Assembly (NCBI GenBank): GCA_005799525.1
Contig: SYGN01000030.1
Location: 1 to 39,252, forward strand
Direction of reading: 5' to 3'
Length of the DNA: 39,252 bases
Origin: Opitutaceae bacterium
GTDB lineage: Bacteria; Verrucomicrobiota; Verrucomicrobiia; Opitutales; Opitutaceae
Shown: positions 18,301 to 26,076 of the stretch, one piece after another
Numbering within the stretch: position 1 is the first letter of the stretch
Layout: each line of letters starts with the position of its first letter
Translations under genes and position numbers: made by a program
The notes under the pieces: model-generated
Database searches by the model: none
Seen by the model: only the letters and a program-made list of their open reading frames with translations
What the model was told of the DNA's origin: nothing

Positions 18301-20557
18301 CGTCAGCGTCACGAACCTGACTGCGCCCACGATTAGCATCACGTCGCCCACCCCGGTCTCGATCAATGCCATCACCACGATCACGGCCACCGCCGCCTCC
18401 GGTGGTTCGATTGCCAGTGTTCAGTTTCTCGCCAACGGGACGACTCTCGGCACTCAAACGACGGCTCCGTTTGCGTTTTCTTGGACGCCCACTGCCGCTG
18501 GCAGCTACAGCCTCACCGCGGTCGCGACGGACAACTTGGGTTCGCAAACCACCTCGGCCACCATCACCGTCGTCGTCAGCTCCGGCGCCTCGCCGGTCTT
18601 CTCTCCGCTGACCCCGATCGTGCCCGCGACAATCTTCGTCAACACGGCGCAAACCATCACGGCGGCGGTGGCTGATGCAGACGGCACCGTCGTGAGCGTC
18701 CGGTTTTCCGTCAATGGCACCATCCTCGGGACGGCCATCGCCTTTCCTTATTCCGTCACGTGGACGCCCAAGACCGCCGGTGCCTACACCGTGCTCGCGG
18801 TGGCCACCGACAATCTCGGCAACCAGACCACGTCGTCCGCCGCCTCGGTCATGGTCTCGTCCGGCGCCGCCCCGTCGGTCGCGCTGACGTCGCCGAGCAA
18901 TGGGTCCATCGTCCGCGTCGGCTCGGGGGCCATGCTCGCGGCCACGGCCGCTGATTCGGATGGGACCATCGCCAGCGTGCAGTTCTTCGCCAACGGTCTC
19001 TCGATTGGCACGGACACGACCCCGCCTTACTCGGTACAATGGACGCCCACTGCCGAAGGCATCTATCACCTTACCGCGGTCGCCTTGGATAATTCCGGTG
19101 CCGTCACCACGTCGGCCACCCTCATGACCTTGGCGATGGGGGCCTCGTCCGGTGGGTCCGATTCGGTTTATACCGGCACCTATGCCGGTGGTGGCGAGCT
19201 CGGGCGCTTCGCGGCCATCAGCATTCGCGGGAAAACGGCCGCCTTCATTGGTTTCTCCACCACCACGCCCAATCGCGTTTACTCCTACGACAGTCTGCCT
19301 CTCGACCTCGGCGGTGGCTTCTTCCGGCCGGACTCGCTCGGTCGTGGAATCATTTCCGGCTCCGTCAACGACACGGGCGCGTCCGGAACGCTTGATGCCG
19401 GTCGGGTGACCTTTATCGGCCCCGTCACCTTCCCGATGGCGAGCGGCAGCGTGGCTGCAGGCTTGTATTCGGGTAATCTCTCTGGGCGGCCGACCAGCTT
19501 GGTCAATGCCATCGTCGGCTCCGATAGGGCCATTTTTGTCTACATTACGGATGGCGGGTCCTTCCGCGATGCTGGGGCCGGTGCTCTCAGCAGCACCGGG
19601 GCCTTCGCCATTACCACGTCCTCCGGTAATCGGTTCATCGGCCGCGCCGATCCCGTGACCGGGTTCCTAGGCGGCACGCTCACGGGCGGTCCCGGCGGTA
19701 CGTTCACGGCGGCGCTCGCGTCGGGCGTTTCTTTTAGTGACGGCTTCTTGCGCAACCTCTCGACGCGCGGTCCGGTCGGCACCGGCAACGACGTGCTCGT
19801 CGCCGGGTTTGCCGTGAGTGGTAGCCAGCCGAAACGCGTCCTGATTCGCGCGATCGGCCCCACGCTCGCCGTGTTTGGTGTGACCGGTGCATTGGCTCAC
19901 GCCCGGCTTGAACTCTTTAGTGGCAGCACGTTGATTGGCTCCAATGACAGTTGGGGTGGTGCGGCCAATGTAGTGGCAGCCTCCGCACAAGTCGGCGCGT
20001 TCGCTCTGCCGGCGACGAGTTTGGATTCCGCGATCATCGCGACGCTGCCGCCCGGCCCTTATACCGCCCTAGTCAGCGGCGTCGGTGGTCGCAGCGGCCT
20101 CGCCCTCGTCGAACTCTACGACCTCGACACCCAGCAGGCTTTCTCGACCCAGAAACTCACCAATGTAGCCACCCGTGCCATGCTCACGACGGCGCAAAAC
20201 GAGATTATCGCGGGCTTTATGGTGAGCGGATCGATCGCCAAGAAGGTGCTCATCCGTGCCGTCGGCCCGACCTTGGGAGGTGCGCCGTTTAATCTCCCTA
20301 ATGCCTTGGCCAACCCTATGCTCAGTCTCCTCCGCAGCGACGGTGTGGTGATTCGCGAAAACGATAATTGGGAGATCGGTAATGATGCGGCGTTGATCAA
20401 CGAAGCCTCCGTGAAGGTGGGTGCCTTTGCGCTCACCGCCGGTGCGAGAGACTCTGCGATTCTCATCAACCTGCCGCCGGGCATCTACTACGCCCAAATC
20501 AGCGGAGCGGCCCCCGGCCCCGGCACCGTCCTCGTAGAAGTCTACGAAGTTCCTTAA
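15377..20557 (+). CDS. Giant exported beta-propeller and Ig-repeat protein (1726 aa)
   Basis: The product starts with a signal peptide (MKPFFRFFLGAALPFLASVA). Residues about 25-300 look like CARDB-type adhesion domains (DLAITGLTYPAGTAYRGGDV). Residues 300-790 hold PD40/TolB-like blades with repeated SADGR.VAFASDA.NL and DVFVYDR units. Five Ig-like repeats (about 792-1254) share SVQFFANG.SIGTDTT..Y and LTAVATDN. The C-terminal 230 residues contain two copies of GF.VSG..KRVLIRA.GPTL with a following NDSW or NDNW. It is predicted to be secreted or surface-bound; no enzyme motif was seen. A GTG three codons upstream is possible, but GAGG at 15365-15368 spaces well for ATG 15377. It begins 70 bp after the secretin stop and ends at a terminator, so it may be cargo of that system (inference). 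Confidence 0.85.
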   Translation: MKPFFRFFLGAALPFLASVAIRAAPVMTPSGVTATAASAAPGEAITISVSATNAGTATPADDMVAGGTVTGTVVFTHRVTGATISTDSVTFSTKAVIAGAGGEGTFTRIFTVPTITSQAGSYDASVMLTGASAGGSASGSFSATKVLTVTGTPDLAITGLTYPAGTAYRGGDVIPMTLSYTNRTRSIGLNNVPYVPSTNGNAASFRIEVILSSNPTFGDADDFLLTAHQVTASSGFPLNANNTNTAIGWNQVLPGNFAGSYYVMAKIDTLAGVTETIENDLTDNGNNIYSTPDTNAARISLLPTNFPTVNWASTAGNGYSDNPTVTSDGRYTAYVSDSTTLVTGDTNSVRDVFIYDNQTATARRLSVAQQGAQSNGASNHPAISAVSTNGTYVAFSSDATNLALDDTNGFSDIYIVNVFTGVITRVSVSTAGVQSNGSNFKPAISVTGRYVAWESTATNLIVAGTSVGVTHVYLRDRDVANSGTYDTAGNVSTVLISQATGAATPGNGHSIQATVSADGQFVAFASDATNLGGTVGGGFRNIYLRDVTNSTTTLASFGTAAAASNGSSRAPSLNRNTGVTTGISADGRHVAFGSEASNLITAGTDTNAVSDIFVYDRVARAITRVSVSSAGAQAADPSATSAQQLGSINPSISATGRYVAFASLADNLTAGDSNGQATITDANGAMDVFVMDRDVSNSGTFDTAANLATTMVSKNRFGYQTSSLLGTPSTAGSDIYPVISADGRWVAFPSDAENTGGLIHGATNRTSPDLNTFRDVFLHDRRINALPAATTPPAVAVTSPVTATTYPVNSAITLIGSASAPLGTIASVQFFVNGTSLGIDTSFPYNATWTPTATGSFSLSALVTDSFSNQASSANVNITIAAVSPTAPTVSITSPATGAALFANAPTAVSAAASDFDGTVASVQFFANGVSIGTDTTFPYSVQFTPVATGNYTLTAVATDNGGNQTTTTGAGNSTVSVTNLTAPTISITSPTPVSINAITTITATAASGGSIASVQFLANGTTLGTQTTAPFAFSWTPTAAGSYSLTAVATDNLGSQTTSATITVVVSSGASPVFSPLTPIVPATIFVNTAQTITAAVADADGTVVSVRFSVNGTILGTAIAFPYSVTWTPKTAGAYTVLAVATDNLGNQTTSSAASVMVSSGAAPSVALTSPSNGSIVRVGSGAMLAATAADSDGTIASVQFFANGLSIGTDTTPPYSVQWTPTAEGIYHLTAVALDNSGAVTTSATLMTLAMGASSGGSDSVYTGTYAGGGELGRFAAISIRGKTAAFIGFSTTTPNRVYSYDSLPLDLGGGFFRPDSLGRGIISGSVNDTGASGTLDAGRVTFIGPVTFPMASGSVAAGLYSGNLSGRPTSLVNAIVGSDRAIFVYITDGGSFRDAGAGALSSTGAFAITTSSGNRFIGRADPVTGFLGGTLTGGPGGTFTAALASGVSFSDGFLRNLSTRGPVGTGNDVLVAGFAVSGSQPKRVLIRAIGPTLAVFGVTGALAHARLELFSGSTLIGSNDSWGGAANVVAASAQVGAFALPATSLDSAIIATLPPGPYTALVSGVGGRSGLALVELYDLDTQQAFSTQKLTNVATRAMLTTAQNEIIAGFMVSGSIAKKVLIRAVGPTLGGAPFNLPNALANPMLSLLRSDGVVIRENDNWEIGNDAALINEASVKVGAFALTAGARDSAILINLPPGIYYAQISGAAPGPGTVLVEVYEVP
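17750..19135 (+). repeat. Five tandem Ig-like domain repeats within the giant gene
   Basis: Units begin near 17750, 18040, 18325, 18590 and 18865, each about 260-290 bp. Each encodes ITSP-type first strands, a central VQFFANG-type strand and an AVATDN-type end. The DNA copies are diverged, so this is an old duplication at protein level rather than a recent tandem array. Confidence 0.8.
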
Positions 20558-21275
20558 CCCAGCGGCGGCCTGCGGGCCGATATCTGGTGACTCTCCAAGG
20601 CCGCATCTTACCCGTGCGGCCTTTTTCGTGGCCGGAGTGTTTCGTTGCCGCCACGCAGCCCGCTACCAGAGCCCGCCCATGAACCCGGCCATGAGTTTTA
20701 CCCACGATGACCCCCGCGTTTTTCGCGGCGTGCGCGACGAAACACGGTAACAGCGAGCGTTGCGGATTCCACGCCGCGAGCCGTGCGGAGTAGAGCCAGA
20801 GCGACGTCGCGAACACCACCCCAGTGCTGAACCAGCCCTTTGCTCCCGGCGTCAGCGCAAACCCTGCGTCATCCCACCGCCACAAAAACGGATGCAGCAC
20901 TGCAAAGATGACCGACGCCCCGACGGCTGCGGCCCACGTCACGGCGCGTCCCCGGTTTTCCACCACGAGCCAGCCGCGAAAAATCAACTCCTCAATGATC
21001 GGCGCCGCCACCACGGAGTAGAGCGCAAACAGCCACGTCATCCGGGACTGTTCCCCCGCGATCCCGAGGGCCGCCTCACCCCAAGTCTCCACCGTGAGAA
21101 TCGCCAACGCTCCCGTCACCGCGATGATCACCGCCCGCTGCGGAGCGTCGGTTGCGCCCGGCAGTCCCCCTTGATTTGGCGTCTCCGCGCGGGCGGCCCG
21201 CCGATCCCCCAGCCACAACGTGCCCACATAAATTCCGGCTGCCGTCATGAACAAAAGCAGAAGGGGATGATTCAT
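20499..21275 (-). CDS. CPBP-family intramembrane protein, probably frameshifted near the C-terminus
   Basis: The 258-residue frame starts at ATG 21275 and encodes several membrane helices (MNHPLLLLFMTAAGIYVGTL onward). The three CPBP/Abi motifs are present: EELIFRG, FAVLHP and HAAKN, the metal-binding residues of the Rce1-like protease fold. After HAAKNAG the frame becomes basic and runs 59 bp into the end of the neighbouring convergent gene and across its terminator. Reading one base shifted at the G5 run (CCCCC at 20711-20715 on the plus strand) gives SSWVKLMAGFMGGLW and a stop at 20663. That is a natural hydrophobic end outside the neighbour. A one-base error or mutation is therefore likely. 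The substrate is unknown; members act in immunity, peptide processing or stress. Confidence 0.75.
   Translation of the reverse strand: MNHPLLLLFMTAAGIYVGTLWLGDRRAARAETPNQGGLPGATDAPQRAVIIAVTGALAILTVETWGEAALGIAGEQSRMTWLFALYSVVAAPIIEELIFRGWLVVENRGRAVTWAAAVGASVIFAVLHPFLWRWDDAGFALTPGAKGWFSTGVVFATSLWLYSARLAAWNPQRSLLPCFVAHAAKNAGVIVGKTHGRVHGRALVAGCVAATKHSGHEKGRTGKMRPWRVTRYRPAGRRWVKELRRLLRGRCRGRGPLR
20597..20627 (+). terminator. Rho-independent terminator of the secretin/giant-protein unit
   Basis: AAGGCCGCA pairs perfectly with TGCGGCCTT over nine base pairs around a nine-base loop, and the stem runs into TTTTT (20622-20626). Confidence 0.88.
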
Positions 21276-21368
21276 TTTTCAAGAGCCTGAGATGCACTTC
21301 GTCGGCGTAGTAGGCAGCGAGCCTGCTCGCGCTCGTGGGTGGTCGGACCAGACAATTTGCCCGAAGGG

Positions 21369-21442
21369 AGGAGCCTGCTTGCAGGCGATTCAGGACGAGG
21401 TGCGTCGGCGAAATACCCGATCGCCCGCCAGCAGGCTCCTAC
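21369..21442. repeat. REP-like palindromic repeat, copy 1
   Basis: The arm AGGAGCCTGCTTGCAGGCGA (21369-21388, extending to T at 21390) and the inverted arm 21420-21442 (ATCGCCCGCCAGCAGGCTCC then TAC) flank GATTCAGGACG and a short spacer. The same arms and the same inner GATTCAGGACG occur at 30470-30527. A looser relative, GCAGCGAGCCTGCTCGCG, lies at 21314-21331. Confidence 0.8.
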
Positions 21443-21525
21443 AGAAAATCGGTGGGCGTCTGATTTTGAACGCGCCGTGGAATTGAGGCCGAACGCCGAC
21501 ACCGTGTGAAATGCGATCGAGGCCG

Positions 21526-23196
21526 TCACTTAGCGTCCATCCGGATGCCGTAGTAGTGGCGGCTCCAGAAAGCGTCTTCGCTCCAGCCGTGGACCCGGGG
21601 GGACATGAGCCAGGTGCGGGTATTGAGGTAGAGCGGGGCGACCACCGCCTCGCGCAGGAGATGGTCGTCGGCTTGAGCTTGGAGTGTGGCGCGGGCGCCG
21701 GGATCGCGGGTCGCCGTGAGGCGGGCGAGGCGTGCGTCGTAGTCCGCGTCCGACCAATGCGGGTAGTTGCCCGGAGCGCCGGTGGTGAATTCGGAGAAGA
21801 CGGCGGTGGCGTCCGCGACGTCGACGAGGGTGGTGACGAAGGCGATGTCGTAGGTGCCGGCGGCGAGGGCTGAGAGGTGGATTTTAGCCTCGCGGATGGC
21901 GATGGTCACTGCGATGCCGAGGTGTTCGCGCCACATCGCTTGCAGGGCCTCAAGGACGGGGACCTGCGAAGGAGACCATGCGGTGAGTTCGCAGCGGGGA
22001 AAATTTTTTCCGCCGGGGAAACCGGCCTCTGCCAGGAAGCGCACGGCGAGCGGGGGATCGAGCCGAGGTGCCCAGATCGAAGGCTCGAGCAGGAGGGGCG
22101 TATCGATCGTTACGGGACAAAAATTCTTCGCCGGTGTTTGTCCGCCGCGAGTGATGCGTTCGACGATTTTTTGCCGGTCGATCGCGAGCGCGAGCGCGTG
22201 GCGGACGCGCGCGTCGTTGAGGGGCGGGCGTTGGGTGTTGAACGAGAGGTAGCGGGTTTCGGCGAGGGGCGCGCGGTGAATTTCGGCGGGGCGGTCGCGT
22301 TGGTAGGGTTCAATTTTGGTGAAAGGGACGGACATCGTGACGTCGACCTGGCCGGCGCGGAAGGCGCGTTCCTCGGTGTCGCCGCTGTCGAGGCGGATGA
22401 ACTGGATCTCGTCGAGCTGCACGGTCGCAGTGGCGCGGTAGCGAGGGTTCTTTTTCACAACAATGCGCTGCTGCTGCCGCCATTCGATGAGCGTAAAGGG
22501 GCCGTTGCCGACGAAGTGCCCGGGCTGCGTCCAAGTGCGGCCGTGTTGGGCGACCGCGCGGGAATTGACTGGGAGCCACGGACCGCTGGCGACGTAGTAG
22601 GGGAAGCGCGGTGACGGTTGGGCGAGCGTGACGACGAAAGTGAGCGGAGTCGGAGCCGCGAAGCCGACGGTGGAGAAGTCGGTGACTACGCCGGTGAGGA
22701 AGGCGCGGGCGTTTTTGACCGCGTCGAAGAGGTGGGCTTTCGGTGCAGCGGTGCCGGGCGCAAGGATACGCCGATACGTGGAGAGAAAATCGGCGGCGGT
22801 GACGCGCGAGCCATCGGACCACGTGGCCTCGGGGCGGAGATGAAACGTGTAGATGAGCCCGTCGGCAGAAACGTCGTAGTTCGCCGCCGCCGCCGGGAGC
22901 GGGGCCCCGCCGGCGGGATCGGGGATGAGCAGACCTTCGCTGAGCGCGCGTAGGATGAAAAATTCATCGGGGAGAGTGGCGGTCGCGGGATCGAGGTCGG
23001 AGGGTTCGTTGCGCTGGGAGATGCGAAGGATTTGAGCGGCGGAGGTGGTTGGAGTGCCGGAGGCGGCGGATTTTTCGGATTTGGAACAGGCGGAAGCGAT
23101 GGCTGAAAAGAGACACACCACGATGCGAGAAAAAACTTTTAGCCGGCACCACGCGGTGGCGCTCGCGGCTACCCGGATTCCGCGCGTAAGTTGCAT
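21526..23196 (-). CDS. Peptide/oligopeptide ABC-type solute-binding lipoprotein (family 5), second of a tandem pair
   Basis: The 556-residue product has an N-terminal hydrophobic segment followed by ASACSK, a weak lipobox, so it may be lipid-anchored. The family-5 (OppA/DppA) pattern is clear: RISQRNEPSDLDPATATLPD, YDVSADGLIYTFHLRPEATW SDG, GNGPFTLIEWRQQQRIVVKK NP, ALAIDRQKIVERITRGGQTP and YDIAFVTTLVDVAD. Such proteins deliver peptides to an ABC permease. No permease or ATPase gene is nearby. It follows another family-5 gene with a 34-bp gap and resembles it across the whole length, so the pair arose by duplication. The N-terminus before the lipobox is long (37 residues), so a later start is possible. 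Confidence 0.85.
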   Translation of the reverse strand: MQLTRGIRVAASATAWCRLKVFSRIVVCLFSAIASACSKSEKSAASGTPTTSAAQILRISQRNEPSDLDPATATLPDEFFILRALSEGLLIPDPAGGAPLPAAAANYDVSADGLIYTFHLRPEATWSDGSRVTAADFLSTYRRILAPGTAAPKAHLFDAVKNARAFLTGVVTDFSTVGFAAPTPLTFVVTLAQPSPRFPYYVASGPWLPVNSRAVAQHGRTWTQPGHFVGNGPFTLIEWRQQQRIVVKKNPRYRATATVQLDEIQFIRLDSGDTEERAFRAGQVDVTMSVPFTKIEPYQRDRPAEIHRAPLAETRYLSFNTQRPPLNDARVRHALALAIDRQKIVERITRGGQTPAKNFCPVTIDTPLLLEPSIWAPRLDPPLAVRFLAEAGFPGGKNFPRCELTAWSPSQVPVLEALQAMWREHLGIAVTIAIREAKIHLSALAAGTYDIAFVTTLVDVADATAVFSEFTTGAPGNYPHWSDADYDARLARLTATRDPGARATLQAQADDHLLREAVVAPLYLNTRTWLMSPRVHGWSEDAFWSRHYYGIRMDAK

Positions 23197-23230
23197 GAGG
23201 TGGATGCGTTGTGCTGGTTGCAGCGACCCA

Positions 23231-24856
23231 CTACGGTTTGATCGACACGTGGCGGTAGTCGGTGTGGTCCATCGGCGTGGGCTGCCAGCCTTTCACGGCG
23301 GGGTGGAGCAGGTAGACGTGGGTGTTGAAATAGATGGGGACGACGGCGGCTGCGTCGAGTACGAGCGACTCCGCTTGCTGGAGCACGGCGGCGCGCTCGG
23401 TGCGGTCGGCGATGGTGTTCGCGCGATTGGTTAGGGCGTCATAAGCGGGGTCGGACCAGCCGGTGTGGTTGTTGCCCGAGTCGCTGCGCCACATGTCGAG
23501 GTAGGTGGTGGCGTCGAGGTAATCGGCGGTCCAGCTGCCCAAAAGAACTTGGTAATCGCCGGCGCGGCGGTTGGCGAAAACGGTCTTTTTTTCTTGGTTA
23601 GCGAGGCGGACTTCCAGGCCGAGCTCGCGGTGCCACATTTGTTGGATAGCTTCGCCGACGATGCGGAGGATCTCGGAATTGTGATAGAGAATTTCGATGG
23701 GCGGGAGGCCGGCGCCGCGGGCATGGCCGGCGTCGGCCAAGAGTTGGCGGGCGGCAGCGAGATCGTAAGCGCGGCGGGTGGGTGGCGTGTAACCGACCAG
23801 GAGTGGCGAGATGAACGTCGGCGCGGGCAGGCGGCCGCCGGGGAGAATCTTCGCGGCGATGGTGTCGCGGTCGATGGAGAGCGCAAGGGCGCGGCGGATA
23901 CGGGCGTCTTGAAGGGGGGCTTTGCGGACGTTGAGACGGAAGAAGTAGGTTTCGAGGTAGGGGTCGATGCGGAGATGCGGAGATTTTTCTTTCTGGAGCG
24001 GGACGACTTTGGAGAGCGGGAGCGCCCAGGTGATGTGGAGTTGGCCGGCGCGGAAGGCGCGGTCTTCCGCGTCGATGTTGTCGATGGGGTAGAAGTGGAT
24101 CGCGTTGAGACTGACCTTGGCGCGGTCCCAGTAGGTGGGAGATTTTTCGACGACGACGCGGGTGTTGAGGGACCATTCTTTGAGGACGAAGGGGCCGCTG
24201 GAAACGAGGAGGCCGGGGCGGGTCCATTGGGTGCCGCGGTTGAAGGCATTGCCAACGGCGGCGATCGAGCGCATGTGGATGGGGCGCCAAGGGGAGTTGA
24301 GGAGGATTTGCAGGAAGTAGGGGGCGGGGTGGGTCAGGGTTGCGACGAGGGTGTGGGCGTCGCGCGCGGTGGCACCGACGGTGGAGAAATCGGTCGTCTG
24401 GCCTTTGTTGAACGCTTCGGCGCCGCGCAAAATGTAGAGGAAGTAAGCGTAGTCGGCCGCGAGTGAGGGCGTGAGGATGCGGCGCCAGGATTCCACGCAG
24501 TCTTGGGCCGTGAGGGGGTCGCCGTTGGACCATTTCGCGTCGGTGCGGAGGTGAAAGGTGTAGGTGAGGCCGTCGGCGGAAATTTCCCAACGTTCGGCGA
24601 GGGCGGGAACCGGGGCGAGCGTGCCGGGCTCGTAACTGATCAGCGGATCGAAGAGGGACTGGATGATCTTCGAGTCGCCGGTGCCGGTGACGGTCTGCGG
24701 GTCGAGATCGGAGGGTTCGGAGCCGATGCTGAAGTGGAGGACGCTTTCACGGTTGGCGCGATCCACTGTGGATTCGCGTTTGGCGCAGGAGAGGAGCAGC
24801 GGCAGGAGCAGGGCGACGACGAACGCGAGGAGGCGCGACACGGTTGGAGGCGTCAT
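23231..24856 (-). CDS. Peptide/oligopeptide ABC-type solute-binding lipoprotein (family 5), first of a tandem pair
   Basis: The 541-residue product starts with MTPPTVSRLLAFVVALLLPL followed by LLSC, a good lipobox, giving a mature lipoprotein at Cys24. Family-5 motifs include FSIGSEPSDLDPQTVTGTGD, LAERWEISADGLTYTFHLRT DAKWSNGDPL, SSGPFVLKEW, ALALSIDRDTIAAKILPGGR and YQVLLGSWTADYLDATTYL. The fold binds peptides between two lobes in the periplasm. Its ATG overlaps the ispF stop by 4 bp, so it appears to be translated from the pyrF-ispD-ispF message. A transporter for which it would work is not encoded in the window. A signalling or peptidoglycan-recycling role is possible but not shown. Confidence 0.9.
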   Translation of the reverse strand: MTPPTVSRLLAFVVALLLPLLLSCAKRESTVDRANRESVLHFSIGSEPSDLDPQTVTGTGDSKIIQSLFDPLISYEPGTLAPVPALAERWEISADGLTYTFHLRTDAKWSNGDPLTAQDCVESWRRILTPSLAADYAYFLYILRGAEAFNKGQTTDFSTVGATARDAHTLVATLTHPAPYFLQILLNSPWRPIHMRSIAAVGNAFNRGTQWTRPGLLVSSGPFVLKEWSLNTRVVVEKSPTYWDRAKVSLNAIHFYPIDNIDAEDRAFRAGQLHITWALPLSKVVPLQKEKSPHLRIDPYLETYFFRLNVRKAPLQDARIRRALALSIDRDTIAAKILPGGRLPAPTFISPLLVGYTPPTRRAYDLAAARQLLADAGHARGAGLPPIEILYHNSEILRIVGEAIQQMWHRELGLEVRLANQEKKTVFANRRAGDYQVLLGSWTADYLDATTYLDMWRSDSGNNHTGWSDPAYDALTNRANTIADRTERAAVLQQAESLVLDAAAVVPIYFNTHVYLLHPAVKGWQPTPMDHTDYRHVSIKP

Positions 24857-25335
24857 GAACGGGAGAGGAGGGCGACGGCGTGGGCGGCGATGGCGAGGCC
24901 GCAGCCGAGGTCGTCGACGCCCTCGTTGGTGGTGGCTTTGAGACCGATCTCGTCAGGGAGAAGTCCGGTTGACCGGGCGAGGGCGGCTTTCATCGCGGCA
25001 AGGTGCGGGTAAATCTTCGGTCTCTCGGCGATCACGGAGGCGTCGATGTTGGCAATGCTGAACCCGAGCTTGGTGATCTCGGCGACGACGCGTTGGAGGA
25101 GCAACTGTGAGTCGATATTCTTGTAGGCGGGATCCGTATTGGGAAAAAAATGACCGATGTCCGGGAGCCCGGCGGCACCGAGGAGTGCGTCGCAGATGGC
25201 GTGCGTCAGGCAGTCCGCGTCGCTGTGGCCCTCGAGGCCGTAGTCGGTGGCGAAGCGCACGCCGCCGAGGATCATGGGGCGATCGGGGACGATGCGGTGG
25301 ATGTCGTAGCCGTGGCCGATGCGGAAAGAAGCCAT
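24853..25335 (-). CDS. ispF: 2-C-methyl-D-erythritol 2,4-cyclodiphosphate synthase
   Basis: The 160-residue protein starts MASFRIGHGYDIHRI, with Asp and His of the DxH metal site. It also has LEGHSDADCLTHAICDALLG, DIGHFFPNTDPAYK and the C-terminal KATTNEGVDDLG. These match IspF at normal length. The enzyme makes the cyclic diphosphate intermediate of the MEP isoprenoid pathway from the IspE product, as a cytoplasmic trimer. The gene lies 11 bp after ispD and overlaps the following solute-binding protein by 4 bp. Confidence 0.97.
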   Translation of the reverse strand: MASFRIGHGYDIHRIVPDRPMILGGVRFATDYGLEGHSDADCLTHAICDALLGAAGLPDIGHFFPNTDPAYKNIDSQLLLQRVVAEITKLGFSIANIDASVIAERPKIYPHLAAMKAALARSTGLLPDEIGLKATTNEGVDDLGCGLAIAAHAVALLSRS

Positions 25336-25346
25336 GAGCGGTGAGC

Positions 25347-26027
25347 TTAAGCCGTGGGCTTCGCGAGGAGGAACTCGAGGTAGGCGAGATCGGCGGGGGT
25401 CGTGAGTTTCGGATTCGGGAAAGAGTTTTCGAGGAGAGCGACCGGGTGGGCGAGCTGCTCGACGGCCTGGGCATCGTCGGTGATATGGAGGCCGCGGACT
25501 TGGACGCGGGTGTAGGCGCGACAGATGAGGTCGCGGGCAAAAACCTGCGGCGTCTCCATGGCCCAGAGGCGCGAGCGTTCGAGGGTGCGGAGGCGGGCGT
25601 CGTCGCGGTGTTCTTTAATCGTGTCCGTGACGCGGTGGGCCAGAACGACGGCGTGTTCGCGGCGGACGATCTTGTGGAGCGCGACGAGTTGTTCGGGGCG
25701 CACGAGGGGGCGGGCGCAGTCGTGGATGAAGACATGCGCGATGTCGGCCGGAAGCGCCGCGAGGGCGTTCATGACCGAGTCTTGCCGCTCGCGTCCGCCG
25801 TGAATGAGCACGGAGGGAGTGGGCGCGTAGGCGGAAAGTTCCATCATCTGGCGTTGGTCGCGGTAAACGATGACGTAGAGGTCAGCGATACCGCTCTGCA
25901 TGAAGGCGGCCGCGGAATGTGCAAAGACTGGACGCCCGGCGAGGGGGGCGAGGACTTTGTCGACGACGGCACCCGCCATGCGGGAGCCGCTGCCGGCGGC
26001 GAGGAAGATGGCGGCGGTGCGGGACAT
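25347..26027 (-). CDS. ispD: 2-C-methyl-D-erythritol 4-phosphate cytidylyltransferase
   Basis: The 226-residue product has the nucleotidyltransferase start AAIFLAAGSGSRM with Lys at VDKVLAPL, then GGRERQDSVMNAL, VFIHDCARPLV (usually HDGARP), HRVTDTIKE, METPQVF, ITDDAQAVE and NPKLTTPADLAYLE. All are IspD landmarks. The enzyme transfers CMP to MEP in the third step of the MEP pathway. The Cys in HDCARP in place of Gly is a small variation. The gene lies 49 bp downstream of pyrF and 11 bp upstream of ispF. Confidence 0.96.
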   Translation of the reverse strand: MSRTAAIFLAAGSGSRMAGAVVDKVLAPLAGRPVFAHSAAAFMQSGIADLYVIVYRDQRQMMELSAYAPTPSVLIHGGRERQDSVMNALAALPADIAHVFIHDCARPLVRPEQLVALHKIVRREHAVVLAHRVTDTIKEHRDDARLRTLERSRLWAMETPQVFARDLICRAYTRVQVRGLHITDDAQAVEQLAHPVALLENSFPNPKLTTPADLAYLEFLLAKPTA

Positions 26028-26076
26028 CGTGCGTGGGGTGGAGCGTTGAAAACTGGGGGGTGGAGGGGCCGGGCGA

